From NCBI RefSeq assembly GCF_900187425.1, contig NZ_FYDJ01000005.1, forward strand, positions 124,001-188,000: DNA of 64,000 bases, written 5' to 3'. A program made the position numbers and the translations under genes. This document shows positions 34,105-42,394 of this stretch, piece after piece. Source of the stretch: Pseudomonas sp. Irchel s3h14. Lineage in GTDB: Bacteria; Pseudomonadota; Gammaproteobacteria; Pseudomonadales; Pseudomonadaceae. Position 1 is the first letter of the stretch, and the number at the start of each line of letters is the position of its first letter. The notes beneath the pieces are model-generated. The model was not told the DNA's origin. It worked only from the letters and a program-made list of their open reading frames with translations, and did no database searches.

Positions 34105-35538
34105 TCAAGAAACGTCGATTTTATTCACCAGCTCGATACGTTCGAAAGCAAGCTTCTGCATTTCCCTACGACGTCGAAAATCGACGGGATCTGACGCGAT
34201 TTCTATAACAGTTTTTACTGATCCAGCTTGTGGATCATTTTCCATCATTCGTCCATGCCACTCTCTCCAAGGAGTGATCAGGTACTCTATTGATATCTGC
34301 TCAAATGGATCGCGGCCAGCAGCTATAAGATAACCTACGACTACAGCCATTGCATGGTCAAAAACAACATCACCAATGGAACCACTCAATAGAAATTCCG
34401 CCACTTCATTGGCACATGAAGCATTTTTAGTATAGCGGCGATAAAGATCCGATTTTTCCTGTCGCAACACCATTAGGGGAATTAATAGAGGCATATCCAG
34501 AAAATGATCTTTTGGAATACTACGAAGCACTAGACTTAACCGCACAACGAGCTGATCAATATCTCGCGGAGTATACTTAAATCGACCAGCTAAAAAGCCT
34601 AAAACCTCTGAACCATATTCATAGTCATCTCGCCCCGACTTTCGCAACTTGAAATACTCAAGTATATCTGGCTGCTTGATACGAACACTTACATACGCGT
34701 TTATATTCACCAACTGAAGTTGATAATCCAGATCGATAAATCTCCTTAAATAATGCAGCCCGTCGAACGACGAACCGTAGACACCTTGCAAACTTTTGCT
34801 GAGCTGATCACGATTGATAGCGAGAACAAAAACCAAACGGTCTATATCGAACAAATGTTTGATGCGCTCTAAGACCTCAATTGCATAGGTGGGCTTGCAT
34901 CGATCCAGCTCATCAACAAAAAGTATCAAGTTTTCTTGCCCTTCTGGCAGCGCATCAAGTGCTTTGCCTAACTGAACTTTAAACCGTTCTAGGGACTTCT
35001 GCTTTACGTTGAAACTGTCAACCAAACTACCAACCGCTCCACCAGTCAATTCCGACGCAAGCTTTTCGTATTCTTTATCGAGATCCAAAGCCCCAAAAGT
35101 TGCTGCCTTGGCAGCAGCAACTGCTGTGGATTTTAAAATGCCTGGCGCGTAAGTCTTTGCTTTCTCCCACGCGGCCCTAACCCCAGGTTTATTGCTCTGA
35201 TTACCGAGCCAACGGTCCAACATTGAGAGCATCGGAAGTAGTGGATCTTCAGCAAAATCGCTCTCCCAAGCATTAAGGTACAGGCTGACTTTGCTTTGGT
35301 TGGTCAGATAATGCTGCCACAGACGAAAAAAGGTAGTTTTTCCTCCACCCCATGGGGCGTCTACGGCAAAAACTAGGGGGGACTGCGCGCTGAGGAGAAC
35401 CGGCGATAGATTTTCTATCTCGGCATGCCGGCCCAGCAAATCTTGAGGGCAAGGCCATGTGCCAGAATCAAACTGAAGCTCTTTGATGCGCAACTGTATC
35501 GATTTTCGCTCGGCTGGAATCGTGGCGTCCGTACTCAA
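34105..35538 (-). CDS. KAP-family P-loop NTPase
   Basis: A 477-residue KAP NTPase. Walker A is APWGGGKT at residues 61-68 and Walker B is LILFVDELDRCKPTYAIEVL from residue 204, the exact KAP form (hhhhDELDRCKP). NAWESDFAEDPL after the P-loop is also a KAP signature. A helical insert at about residues 120-185 (AAAKAATFGAL) is weakly hydrophobic and could touch the membrane. KAP proteins include phage-exclusion factors such as PifA of F. Here it is a single gene inside an island that also carries a PARIS-like pair, so a defence role is plausible but unproven. Confidence 0.85.
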   Translation of the reverse strand: MSTDATIPAERKSIQLRIKELQFDSGTWPCPQDLLGRHAEIENLSPVLLSAQSPLVFAVDAPWGGGKTTFFRLWQHYLTNQSKVSLYLNAWESDFAEDPLLPMLSMLDRWLGNQSNKPGVRAAWEKAKTYAPGILKSTAVAAAKAATFGALDLDKEYEKLASELTGGAVGSLVDSFNVKQKSLERFKVQLGKALDALPEGQENLILFVDELDRCKPTYAIEVLERIKHLFDIDRLVFVLAINRDQLSKSLQGVYGSSFDGLHYLRRFIDLDYQLQLVNINAYVSVRIKQPDILEYFKLRKSGRDDYEYGSEVLGFLAGRFKYTPRDIDQLVVRLSLVLRSIPKDHFLDMPLLIPLMVLRQEKSDLYRRYTKNASCANEVAEFLLSGSIGDVVFDHAMAVVVGYLIAAGRDPFEQISIEYLITPWREWHGRMMENDPQAGSVKTVIEIASDPVDFRRRREMQKLAFERIELVNKIDVS

Positions 35539-35956
35539 GGGATTACTCCTATTAGATTAACTGGCTGACGGTAACCAAACACTCGTCAGAGTGTCACCGA
35601 AGAGCCTCGATTTGGATACCCTACCCTCTAACAGCTAAGAAATTAGAACTGTCCAGCCCTCACCCAGTTCGCCGACAAACCGGGAGTACAGATATAGACA
35701 GGGGTTCAAACTCCTTCGCGCGTCCCTGAGGACCGCTCCAGCCCATAAAATCGGCGCTTTAGATCTCCACCTGTGGCGCACAGCGGCCTATGGCGGCCCT
35801 CCATCTGCTCTAAATTTCCCCTAAGAGCTATCTACATGCGAATTGGGGGTTTCCGGTGGCAACCGGGAACCCTAATTATGGTCAATGTAGATGGTCCCGA
35901 TGGACTGCGTAGGCCGATTCTGTTGTCAACAGGCGCTGCAAAACTAACCAACTCGG
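35539..35956. other. Gene-free stretch in the island
   Basis: About 420 bases between the KAP gene and the HExxH gene. I see no convincing gene. GGGGTTCAAACTCC at about 35701 looks like a T-loop but has no matching tRNA around it. The promoter of the KAP gene should be near 35540-35620. Confidence 0.3.
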
Positions 35957-36391
35957 CTAGGGTGGTCCGATCCACCGCCCAGCCATCTGAGCGCAATATT
36001 TCAGTCGCGCAGCCCTTTGCTGCGGATTCCCATAAATATTCCAGTTGGCGCTACTACCACCGCTCAAGAAAAGTTGGTATGCCGCAAAAATCTCATACGG
36101 AATGCCGTTCGACGCGGCCCAACAATCTGCCTGGAATTCGACTTGAGAGTTGTAGGCGTAGGGGGGCAAGAGATGGTGACCTGAAAAAACATGACCAATT
36201 TCATGAGCTCTGAAAAAACCACACGCTGGCCCAATCTGCTGGCAAATGCTGGGATTGTATATGATGACAGCCCCATAGAATGGGTCGGGTTTGACCATGG
36301 CGATGTCATTAAGAGAGGGGTCGGGAATTTCGGGAACTGCAATCGCTGATGAGCCGAATAGGACGGAGAGTAACAATATAGCAAGGCGCAT
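35957..36391 (-). CDS. Secreted small HExxH protein (putative zinc metallopeptidase)
   Basis: A 144-residue protein starting at 36391, with AGGAGG six bases upstream. Signal peptide MRLAILLLSVLFGSSAIA. The motif RAHEIGHVFSGHH contains HExxH with a further His, and VEFQADCWAA supplies the third ligand candidate (Glu/Asp), the layout of small M48/gluzincin-like peptidases (QEADCWA). Cysteines in NPSICQQIGPACGFF may be disulphide-bonded. Unusual cargo between defence genes; target unknown. Confidence 0.7.
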   Translation of the reverse strand: MRLAILLLSVLFGSSAIAVPEIPDPSLNDIAMVKPDPFYGAVIIYNPSICQQIGPACGFFRAHEIGHVFSGHHLLPPYAYNSQVEFQADCWAASNGIPYEIFAAYQLFLSGGSSANWNIYGNPQQRAARLKYCAQMAGRWIGPP

Positions 36392-36968
36392 TTTAACCTC
36401 CTGGTCACACGAGTTTTCCTTGTTCGTGCGTAGACTGCTGCCATAAGAGTTAAGCATGGCCGGAGGAGACTGGAGAAAAAATGTAAAGCCGGACAGCCGT
36501 TCAGCCTTGAAGATCGAAACGGGATCTAGCGTTTTTACACACTCTGAGCCATCAGCAGACGCCTAGAATAGGGTAAATGGACCCTATCCCTTATTTCATC
36601 TTCATTTTGGCGCAGCCTTGCTAAATATAACCTGCCAATAAAAACCGTTCTGAAACGCAATTAGAAACCATATCAAGTAAATTTTTGCCATTCCACTCGA
36701 ATCTTTCTGCACAAGCGTGCCATGGGGCAAAAAATAACTGGATAAACAAGTATCGGTATCAAAAGGACCGTTGACGACGGCGTCATAGCCGCAGCACTAT
36801 CCATTTAATCGGCATCTAGTCGATAGCCTTGCCCCCCCTACAAGAGATAGCCCAAGCATTCTGCACGCGACGCAATCAATCGTTGAACGAGGCCTGCAAG
36901 ATCATTCTCCACACCATAAAATGGCCTCTGTCTAAGAATGGAACCCAAAACGGAAATACATTTGTAAA
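36392..36968. other. Gene-free stretch left of the PARIS-like pair
   Basis: About 580 AT-rich bases. Short open frames exist but none has a ribosome site or coherent composition; the frame 36838-37077 is antisense-phase overlap with the DUF4435 gene. I see nothing else in it. Confidence 0.35.
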
Positions 36969-38003
36969 TTACAAAGAGTAATCCGCCGAAATTCTTTCCA
37001 AAGTACACTTTAGAAATGGTATGTCGGCACCCACCAATGAGAATCTCGCTTTCAGAAAACTTGAGACTGCCTGCCAATTTTTTTCAATACCCGCAACTAC
37101 AGATGCGCTATTTGCGTGCACTGTTTTGACACGTTCGATTTCGATGCATTTAAACTCCTGACTTACAACTTCATATACGGAAGCCACTACATCAAATAAA
37201 TTATGCCCCCTCAAAAACAAATAAACATTATCAGCACTCACTCCAGCAGTTTCTAACTCACTGCAAAAAAGGTCGTAACCCTCTTGCCCGACCGTCAATA
37301 GCGCCGAACGCACCGCAGATTCAATATCAGCCACTTCAGCCAAGTAATTATTATACACTTCACACTGATCAAATTCGGAGATGATGACTTTGCCTAGCTT
37401 ATCCAGCGCATTATTGATAAGTCGCTTAGACAAAGAAAACTCCTTATCCCGCCCAATCACTTCCAAATAATAAATACCGACAAAGGCAGACCATATAGAG
37501 CTAGAAACACTGGCAATGAATTTAGACGGCAAAACTTTTAGCTCATGTCCACCTTTACATACTAGCAAACCGAATGCATGATCAACATATTCTGAGTATA
37601 CAAAAGCATTATCCAAGGCATAAATATTTGTGACGAATACATGATCCCGTGGAAGCTTTTGGGAAACGTAACCAGGCACAAAACTTTTGAGATATGAGTC
37701 ATCGCTATCAATACAAAAGATGCAACCAACTCCGAGCGTCAAAACGCTTTGCCTTTCCAAGGAGAACAACCTGTCACAGCCGTTTGCCACCTTACCATCA
37801 GGAGCTACAGCCTCATCAGGCCCCCGCACGTAAAATTTATACCTGTCGTTAGATTTAAAATAGTCAAGCCAAAAACGCTTATCATCTAAGGCCTCCACCC
37901 ACACATCAACTGGGAGCGCATCAGAACCATCAATATTAAAAAACCGTAGGCTATCACCAACATCCCCACTTACACCAAAAGAAATATCTTGATCTTCATT
38001 CAT
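36969..38003 (-). CDS. ariB: PARIS-like effector AriB (DUF4435, TOPRIM nuclease)
   Basis: A 344-residue DUF4435 protein. The TOPRIM core is visible: the first-strand glutamate Glu37 in VDVWVEALDD (like the VEG of OLD nucleases) and the DxD pair Asp99/Asp101 in CIFCIDSDDSYL. The rest is mainly helical (SAFVGIYYLEVIGRDKEFSL; SKRLINNALDKLGKVIISEF). Its ATG overlaps the stop of the upstream ATPase gene (ATGA at 38000-38003), so the two are translated together. In PARIS, AriB is held by the AriA ATPase and released by phage anti-restriction proteins such as Ocr; it then cuts host tRNA and stops growth. The call rests on domain pairing and motifs. Confidence 0.8.
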   Translation of the reverse strand: MNEDQDISFGVSGDVGDSLRFFNIDGSDALPVDVWVEALDDKRFWLDYFKSNDRYKFYVRGPDEAVAPDGKVANGCDRLFSLERQSVLTLGVGCIFCIDSDDSYLKSFVPGYVSQKLPRDHVFVTNIYALDNAFVYSEYVDHAFGLLVCKGGHELKVLPSKFIASVSSSIWSAFVGIYYLEVIGRDKEFSLSKRLINNALDKLGKVIISEFDQCEVYNNYLAEVADIESAVRSALLTVGQEGYDLFCSELETAGVSADNVYLFLRGHNLFDVVASVYEVVSQEFKCIEIERVKTVHANSASVVAGIEKNWQAVSSFLKARFSLVGADIPFLKCTLERISADYSL

Positions 38004-39145
38004 ACCCCCACTTCCTTATACTTTTTTGCCAAGTTTACAATTTCTTCCGATGAAGTATTCATAACCAAGAAAGGGGAATGCGTTCCGATAATGAATTGAG
38101 AATTTGGCGCTAACCGCTGAAACGCAGGCAAGAGCATCCGCTGCCACTCTACATGCAAAGACAAATCCGGCTCATCGAACATGAAGAATGCCGTATCCTT
38201 GTAGAGATAGACTGTCAACATTAGAGCAAGAAGGGTCTTCTCACCCTTGGAAAATTCGGTCCAATGAATAATCCCTTCATCGGGAACATCCATATGAATA
38301 GCTTCATTGACCCATACTAATTTCCGCTTTGTCTTTCCATAAAATTCATTCAACTCATGAAAAACCACGTTATCATCAAATTTCGCATTACCTTTCAGTT
38401 CAGATATTGCCGAATCGAGTATTACGCTGACCTCCTTCTCGGTTAGACCTTTCTTATTCTTTGCTTGCTGTACATCCACGAGATCCGAAATCAGCTTTTT
38501 TATCTCATCAGCGCCTGCTACTTTCGAAACATAAGCATGAATTAAGGCCCACAAAGTCTTATCTAAACTAGAAGCATCACCCTGACCAGCAAAAACCGAA
38601 TCTACAACTTTCCGTGGAAAACTAAAAAAAAGCGTTTCATCTATATAAGACACAAGATTAATTTTTTTAGAATAATCCTCGGGACTAATCTCTTTGGCAA
38701 GAAGATCGGGAAGCGTGGCCCCACTGCCACAGAAAAAATCCTCAACGTCTTTATTAGAGTCTCCAGAAAATCTAGTTTTAGCTGATGAAGAGCCTAACTT
38801 CTCTGCCTCCGCAAAAACCTCCTCCAACTCTAACTCGGACTCAAAGAAACGCTGCATCAGATCATTCACATCTTTTTTTGAAGCGCTTCCCATCTCCCAC
38901 TTTAACGCTCTAATTTTAACCTCATCAGACAAGGAAGCCTGAAAAGCCCAGCGCGAAATACTAGAGGAAAACTTACCCCCTCGAGTAATCGCAAACGCCT
39001 CGTGAATTATCTTTATAATCCTACTTTTTCCGGCACCATTATAACCAGTCAATATATAAAACTGCTTATCTTCACTCAAGTCAAGTACGAGCCTATAATT
39101 CCTCTTGGGAGAATTAAAGAACTCGAGTTTGTTAATCCTAATCAA
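38000..39145 (-). CDS. ariA: PARIS-like ATPase AriA (ABC/AAA_15-type sensor)
   Basis: A 381-residue ABC-type AAA ATPase. I set the start at the TTG at 39145 (LIRINKLEFF), because GAGG stands six bases upstream and the family begins here; the longer frame to 39232 adds a non-homologous tail. Walker A is GYNGAGKS at residues 34-41, the signature is FSKGEKTLLALML, Walker B is FFMFDEPDLSLHVEW, and the H-loop is IIGTHSPFLVMN. This is the Rad50/OLD-like head with a short middle coil. Paired and overlapping with a DUF4435 gene, it matches the AriA-AriB architecture. Strongly AT-rich, so probably acquired. Confidence 0.82.
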   Translation of the reverse strand: MIRINKLEFFNSPKRNYRLVLDLSEDKQFYILTGYNGAGKSRIIKIIHEAFAITRGGKFSSSISRWAFQASLSDEVKIRALKWEMGSASKKDVNDLMQRFFESELELEEVFAEAEKLGSSSAKTRFSGDSNKDVEDFFCGSGATLPDLLAKEISPEDYSKKINLVSYIDETLFFSFPRKVVDSVFAGQGDASSLDKTLWALIHAYVSKVAGADEIKKLISDLVDVQQAKNKKGLTEKEVSVILDSAISELKGNAKFDDNVVFHELNEFYGKTKRKLVWVNEAIHMDVPDEGIIHWTEFSKGEKTLLALMLTVYLYKDTAFFMFDEPDLSLHVEWQRMLLPAFQRLAPNSQFIIGTHSPFLVMNTSSEEIVNLAKKYKEVGV

Positions 39146-39328
39146 AGCACACCTCAAAACATAGATTTCTCTCGCGAGATTACCATGAAATAAAAACCAA
39201 GTCACCAAAAACCGAATCAATGTCGCAAGCACATTCCTTACAGTTTTAATTGGATACTAAATTTATTCCCTCAATAATTAGTACGCACCACATCCACCAT
39301 GAACAATCTTCAAAACGACAGCGACAAC

Positions 39329-40133
39329 TTATACCGCTAGAATAAACACCCCCCCAAAACTACTCGGCGTCCAATTCAGAATAATGAACTCTCCACTCAA
39401 GTCAGCCTTCCCTTGCCGCTGATTGGTATTGCAATACCGAATATTCACCCTCTCAAAATGGAAGGCTTCGAAAACACGCCGGATGTCCGGATGATCGTTG
39501 ATGCTGACCATCACCTTGCCCCTGCAGCGACGCATGAAGTCAGCCATCCGCTCGTAATTCTCAAACGGAAAATCCACCCCATAGCCGGCGGTCTGCCAAT
39601 AAGGCGGGTCCATGTAGTGGAAGGTATGGGCACGGTCGTAGCGTTCCGCGCATCCAAGCCAGGGGAGGTTTTCGACATAGATACCGTGCAGGCGCTGCCA
39701 AACGGCCGAGAGGTTTTTCTCGATCCGCAGCAGGTTGATCGCCGGGCCAGTGGTGGCGGTACGAAAGTCTGCCCGGTAATCTTGCCGGCGAAAGCATGGT
39801 GCTGCAGGTAGCAAAGTAGGGCGGCGCGCTGTATGTCGGTGAGGGTTTCGGGGCGGGTCATTTTCTACCACTCGAATACCTGGCGAGAGCTCAGCTCCTA
39901 TCTGAATTGGCACACGAACTCTTCGAGGCGGTTCTGTACGACGCGGTACAGCGTCACCAGGTCGCCGTTGATGTCGTTGAGGACTTCGACCGGTGCTGCC
40001 GAGGCTTCATGAAGTAGAGCGCGGCACCGCCGGCAAAGACTTCGAGGAAGCATTCGTGTGATAGGAAAAGCGGGATAAGGCGGTCGGCCAGGCGGCGTTT
40101 GCTGTCCATCCAAGGGATGATGGGTGTAGACAT
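39329..40133 (-). pseudogene. DNA adenine methylase (Dam/D12 class), multiply frameshifted
   Basis: Pieces of one D12-class N6-adenine methyltransferase lie in order in different frames. STPIIPWMDSKRRLADRLIP and CFLEVFAGGAALYFM (SAM motif FxGxG) start at 40133. APVEVLNDINGDLVTLYRVV follows in a second frame, which ends at a stop near 39898. Then come AALLCYLQHHAFAGKITGQT in a third frame and, from about 39760, INLLRIEKNLSAVWQRLHGI to THFHYMDPPYW-like catalytic DPPY and KVMVSINDHPDIRRVFEAFH. At least three shifts and a stop, so it is dead. Confidence 0.85.
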
Positions 40134-40239
40134 TGCGAGCAAGACCTTTACTGTATGGATAAACAGGCTCCAGGCTCGCCGCGCTTTGTGCACGGTGTAA
40201 GAGCCTTGGCTGGTCTTGCAGGGACGTTCTGCGAGGAAG

Positions 40240-40287
40240 GCTGCTGAGTTGAATGTTGGACCATTCAACTCAGCAGCTCTTTTTTTA
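40240..40287 (+). terminator. Very strong plus-strand terminator at the defence/lysis boundary
   Basis: GCTGCTGAGTTGAATG pairs perfectly over 16 bp with CATTCAACTCAGCAGC across a 6-base loop, followed by eight T. No plus-strand gene precedes it; it is antisense to the end of the region upstream of the dead methylase gene. Confidence 0.75.
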
Positions 40288-40399
40288 TTTTCAACTAAAA
40301 ATACAAAGTTACGGAAAAATATATCAGCGATATTCTAAAATCTCGGAAGCAAGTCCTCCAGTTGAGCCAAACAAAAGGCAAAATGCGAGTTGAAAAAAT

Positions 40400-41014
40400 T
40401 CACTCCTCCTTATAATCCGTGCTAACAACCCTTACTTTGCATCTGTAACCCCCTACCCACCCATTCATAGAAACAAACTCCGACTCGTCTATAGGCCCAT
40501 TATCAGGAATATCTAGTGCTTGAGCCAGCTTAAAGACTGTACCAAATTGCCTTGTAACAACATCCCCCCCTCTAAGCAGAGCATCCGGCTCACCATAAAA
40601 TAGAAATTTAAATCCTTTCCCAGAGGAACGGAGTCTAGATATGTATGACTGCTGAGCCAGCTCCACACTGCTATCTATATAAGCATGATCAGTGCTATTA
40701 AGAGTATAGAAAAAACAACCTTTATTGGCCAAGTTTACAGCTCTATCATGCTCGACTATTGAGAGCGAACTGCTTTCTTTGTTTTTTGGTTCTTTGCCCA
40801 TATTTGCATTTATAAGCCATGCAACCATGCCGAACATTCCAGTCAAAAAAGTCAACACTATTACCAATCGCAACAGTTGGTAAGCCTTTTCCTCCGGCAA
40901 TTGCTTTAAAACTGAACCTTGAATTGCTTGTTTGAATATCGTCAAGACTATTCCCAGCCCAATGCCCGCGACCCCTGCCACACTTGCAAATGTGGTTAAT
41001 GTACTATCAGCCAT
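40400..41014 (-). CDS. Two-TM island membrane protein, unknown function
   Basis: A 204-residue protein; AGGTGA lies seven bases before the ATG at 41014. Two hydrophobic segments occupy about residues 8-28 (FASVAGVAGIGLGIVLTIF) and 46-67 (LLRLVIVLTFLTGMFGMVAW). A soluble C-terminal domain of about 130 residues follows (RAVNLANKGCFFYTLNSTDH; SGKGFKFLFYGEPDALLRGG). AT-rich. Next to lysis genes on the same strand, but 240 bases away and compositionally different. Could be a defence effector or phage moron; I recognise no family. Confidence 0.5.
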   Translation of the reverse strand: MADSTLTTFASVAGVAGIGLGIVLTIFKQAIQGSVLKQLPEEKAYQLLRLVIVLTFLTGMFGMVAWLINANMGKEPKNKESSSLSIVEHDRAVNLANKGCFFYTLNSTDHAYIDSSVELAQQSYISRLRSSGKGFKFLFYGEPDALLRGGDVVTRQFGTVFKLAQALDIPDNGPIDESEFVSMNGWVGGYRCKVRVVSTDYKEE

Positions 41015-41253
41015 GGCCATTCACCTAGAATCAAATCTCACATCAAGCTTAGCACACGACTGAAACACTACAAAAATCGAAAGGAAAAAATCTGAAACTA
41101 TAGACAGCAATTACACTTTAATAGAAACCTCCATGCCCATTTAACGTATGAGACAAATCCAAGTTACGCTTACTTACACAACCCTTCAACCACAACTCTT
41201 AGCTTGACATCTAAATTCTAAGTAGCAATACGATCCTAAAACCTACTGACTTT

Positions 41254-41793
41254 TTATTTAGCCATCAGTACTTTTATATATTTCTGACACGCAGCGAGGG
41301 CAATCAGCCCTCGGTCGCCGTCGTCGGTGACGCCGATAATTCGTTGAGCATGCGCCGGGTCAAGTTCGGCTCTTGTGGGGCCATAAACCACGCTGCCGGT
41401 GGTGGCGGTGGTTGGCATCGATCCGTTACCGGCGCTGGTGGTGGCGTCGAGTAGGACTGACAGGCGCAGATCAGCAGTAGTAAGGCGGTCGCGCAGGCGA
41501 CCTTGATCACGTTGAACATCGCTCAGGACTCGATAATAGGTTTGTTCGCTGGTTGCCAAGCGCTGCTCGAGCGCGAGGCGTTTGTCCTGTTCGGCACGCT
41601 GTTGCGCGGCCGAGACCTGGGTCAGTTGGTTGAGGGTTTCGGTGTGGAGCCGGGCCTGCTCGCTGAGGCGACTGCCGTAGCGCCAGCCCTGCACCTTCCA
41701 GACCGACGCGGCAGATCCGCCGACCAATGTGGTCAGCAGCACGCCAACGGCTAACAGACGGTACGGCGCGGGGATCAGGTCGACGACACACAT
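41254..41793 (-). CDS. Rz: Rz-like i-spanin (lysis)
   Basis: A 179-residue inner-membrane spanin. One N-terminal TM (LLAVGVLLTTLVGGSAASVW) is followed by a long charged coiled coil (QARLHTETLNQLTQVSAAQQ to RDQGRLRDRLTTADLRLSVL) and a C-terminal tail. The start at 41793 overlaps the endolysin stop by 19 bases. A matching Rz1 gene lies inside in another frame, the classical Rz/Rz1 nesting. With the endolysin it forms the exit cassette of the tail cluster. Confidence 0.88.
   Translation of the reverse strand: MCVVDLIPAPYRLLAVGVLLTTLVGGSAASVWKVQGWRYGSRLSEQARLHTETLNQLTQVSAAQQRAEQDKRLALEQRLATSEQTYYRVLSDVQRDQGRLRDRLTTADLRLSVLLDATTSAGNGSMPTTATTGSVVYGPTRAELDPAHAQRIIGVTDDGDRGLIALAACQKYIKVLMAK
41304..41519 (-). 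CDS. Rz1: Rz1-like o-spanin lipoprotein nested in Rz
   Basis: A 71-residue lipoprotein fully inside the Rz gene in another frame. Signal and lipobox ATALLLLICAC, then a proline-rich mature part (QSYSTPPPAPVTDRCQPPPP). Proline richness, size and nesting are diagnostic for Rz1, which joins Rz across the periplasm to fuse the membranes in the last step of lysis. Confidence 0.85.
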   Translation of the reverse strand: MFNVIKVACATALLLLICACQSYSTPPPAPVTDRCQPPPPPAAWFMAPQEPNLTRRMLNELSASPTTATEG

Positions 41794-42338
41794 AGCACTG
41801 CCCTCGCCCGTTTCCACAGCTGCAGCCGATCTTGCAGGCCGTTGAGTCCACCGTTGATCTTGCGGGTGATCGCCTCGAACTCGTCCCGATCCGCCAGGGC
41901 ATTCAGCTCTCGCACCCACCAGAACCACGCCGCCGACTCGGCCGCCCATTGCGGCTGCTCGAGCAGCTCAGGGGTGCGCAGCAAGCGCTCGTCGCCGAAC
42001 AGCGCCAGGCTGCAGCGCAGGTAGTTGCTATGGCCGGTCACCTGGATCAGACCGCGCCCGCGATAGCGCTGGCCATCTCCATCCGCCTCTGGGGTGTTGC
42101 CCAGTTTCGCGGCCAGGTTGCCGGTGTCGTATTTGCTCAGGTACTGATTGCCGCCCAGCTCGCGGACGTACTGCAGCTGGCCAGACTCGTGCCCGACTTG
42201 GGCCAGGAACGCAGCCTGCCGCGTCGGTGTGTTGATCTGCCGATGCGCCATGGCCGTGTTCAGGGCGGATACAAAAACGCCCGCTTGGCGGCGGGCGTTC
42301 GGGAGGATTCGTAGCAATTGCTGTTCCGTGATGGACAT
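41775..42338 (-). CDS. GH19-type endolysin
   Basis: A 187-residue glycoside hydrolase family 19 (chitinase-like) lysozyme. Catalytic Glu51 lies in AQVGHESGQLQYV, and QRYRGRGLIQVTGHSNY is the substrate-cleft signature. No signal peptide, so it needs a holin, which I could not identify in the window. It occupies the same position as the lytic enzyme of R-pyocin clusters, right after the gpD-like gene. Confidence 0.9.
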   Translation of the reverse strand: MSITEQQLLRILPNARRQAGVFVSALNTAMAHRQINTPTRQAAFLAQVGHESGQLQYVRELGGNQYLSKYDTGNLAAKLGNTPEADGDGQRYRGRGLIQVTGHSNYLRCSLALFGDERLLRTPELLEQPQWAAESAAWFWWVRELNALADRDEFEAITRKINGGLNGLQDRLQLWKRARAVLCVSST

Positions 42339-42352
42339 ACAAACTCCTGGTA

Positions 42353-42376
42353 TAAAAAAACCGCTCGCAGCGGGTT
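42353..42376 (-). terminator. Terminator between gpD and endolysin genes
   Basis: CCGCT-CGC-AGCGG followed on the minus strand by TTTTTTTATA. It could separate tail-gene from lysis-gene expression levels. Confidence 0.6.
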
Positions 42377-42394
42377 AATGGGGATGCGATAGCG

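Noticed and set aside
35695..35720. T-loop-like GGGGTTCAAACTCC in the island
   Set aside because: No anticodon arm or acceptor stem fits around it; unlike the tRNA-Gly fragment it matches no known 3' half with CCA.
36838..37077. 79-codon frame at the end of the DUF4435 gene
   Set aside because: Out-of-phase overlap with the end of ariB-like gene, no start signal.
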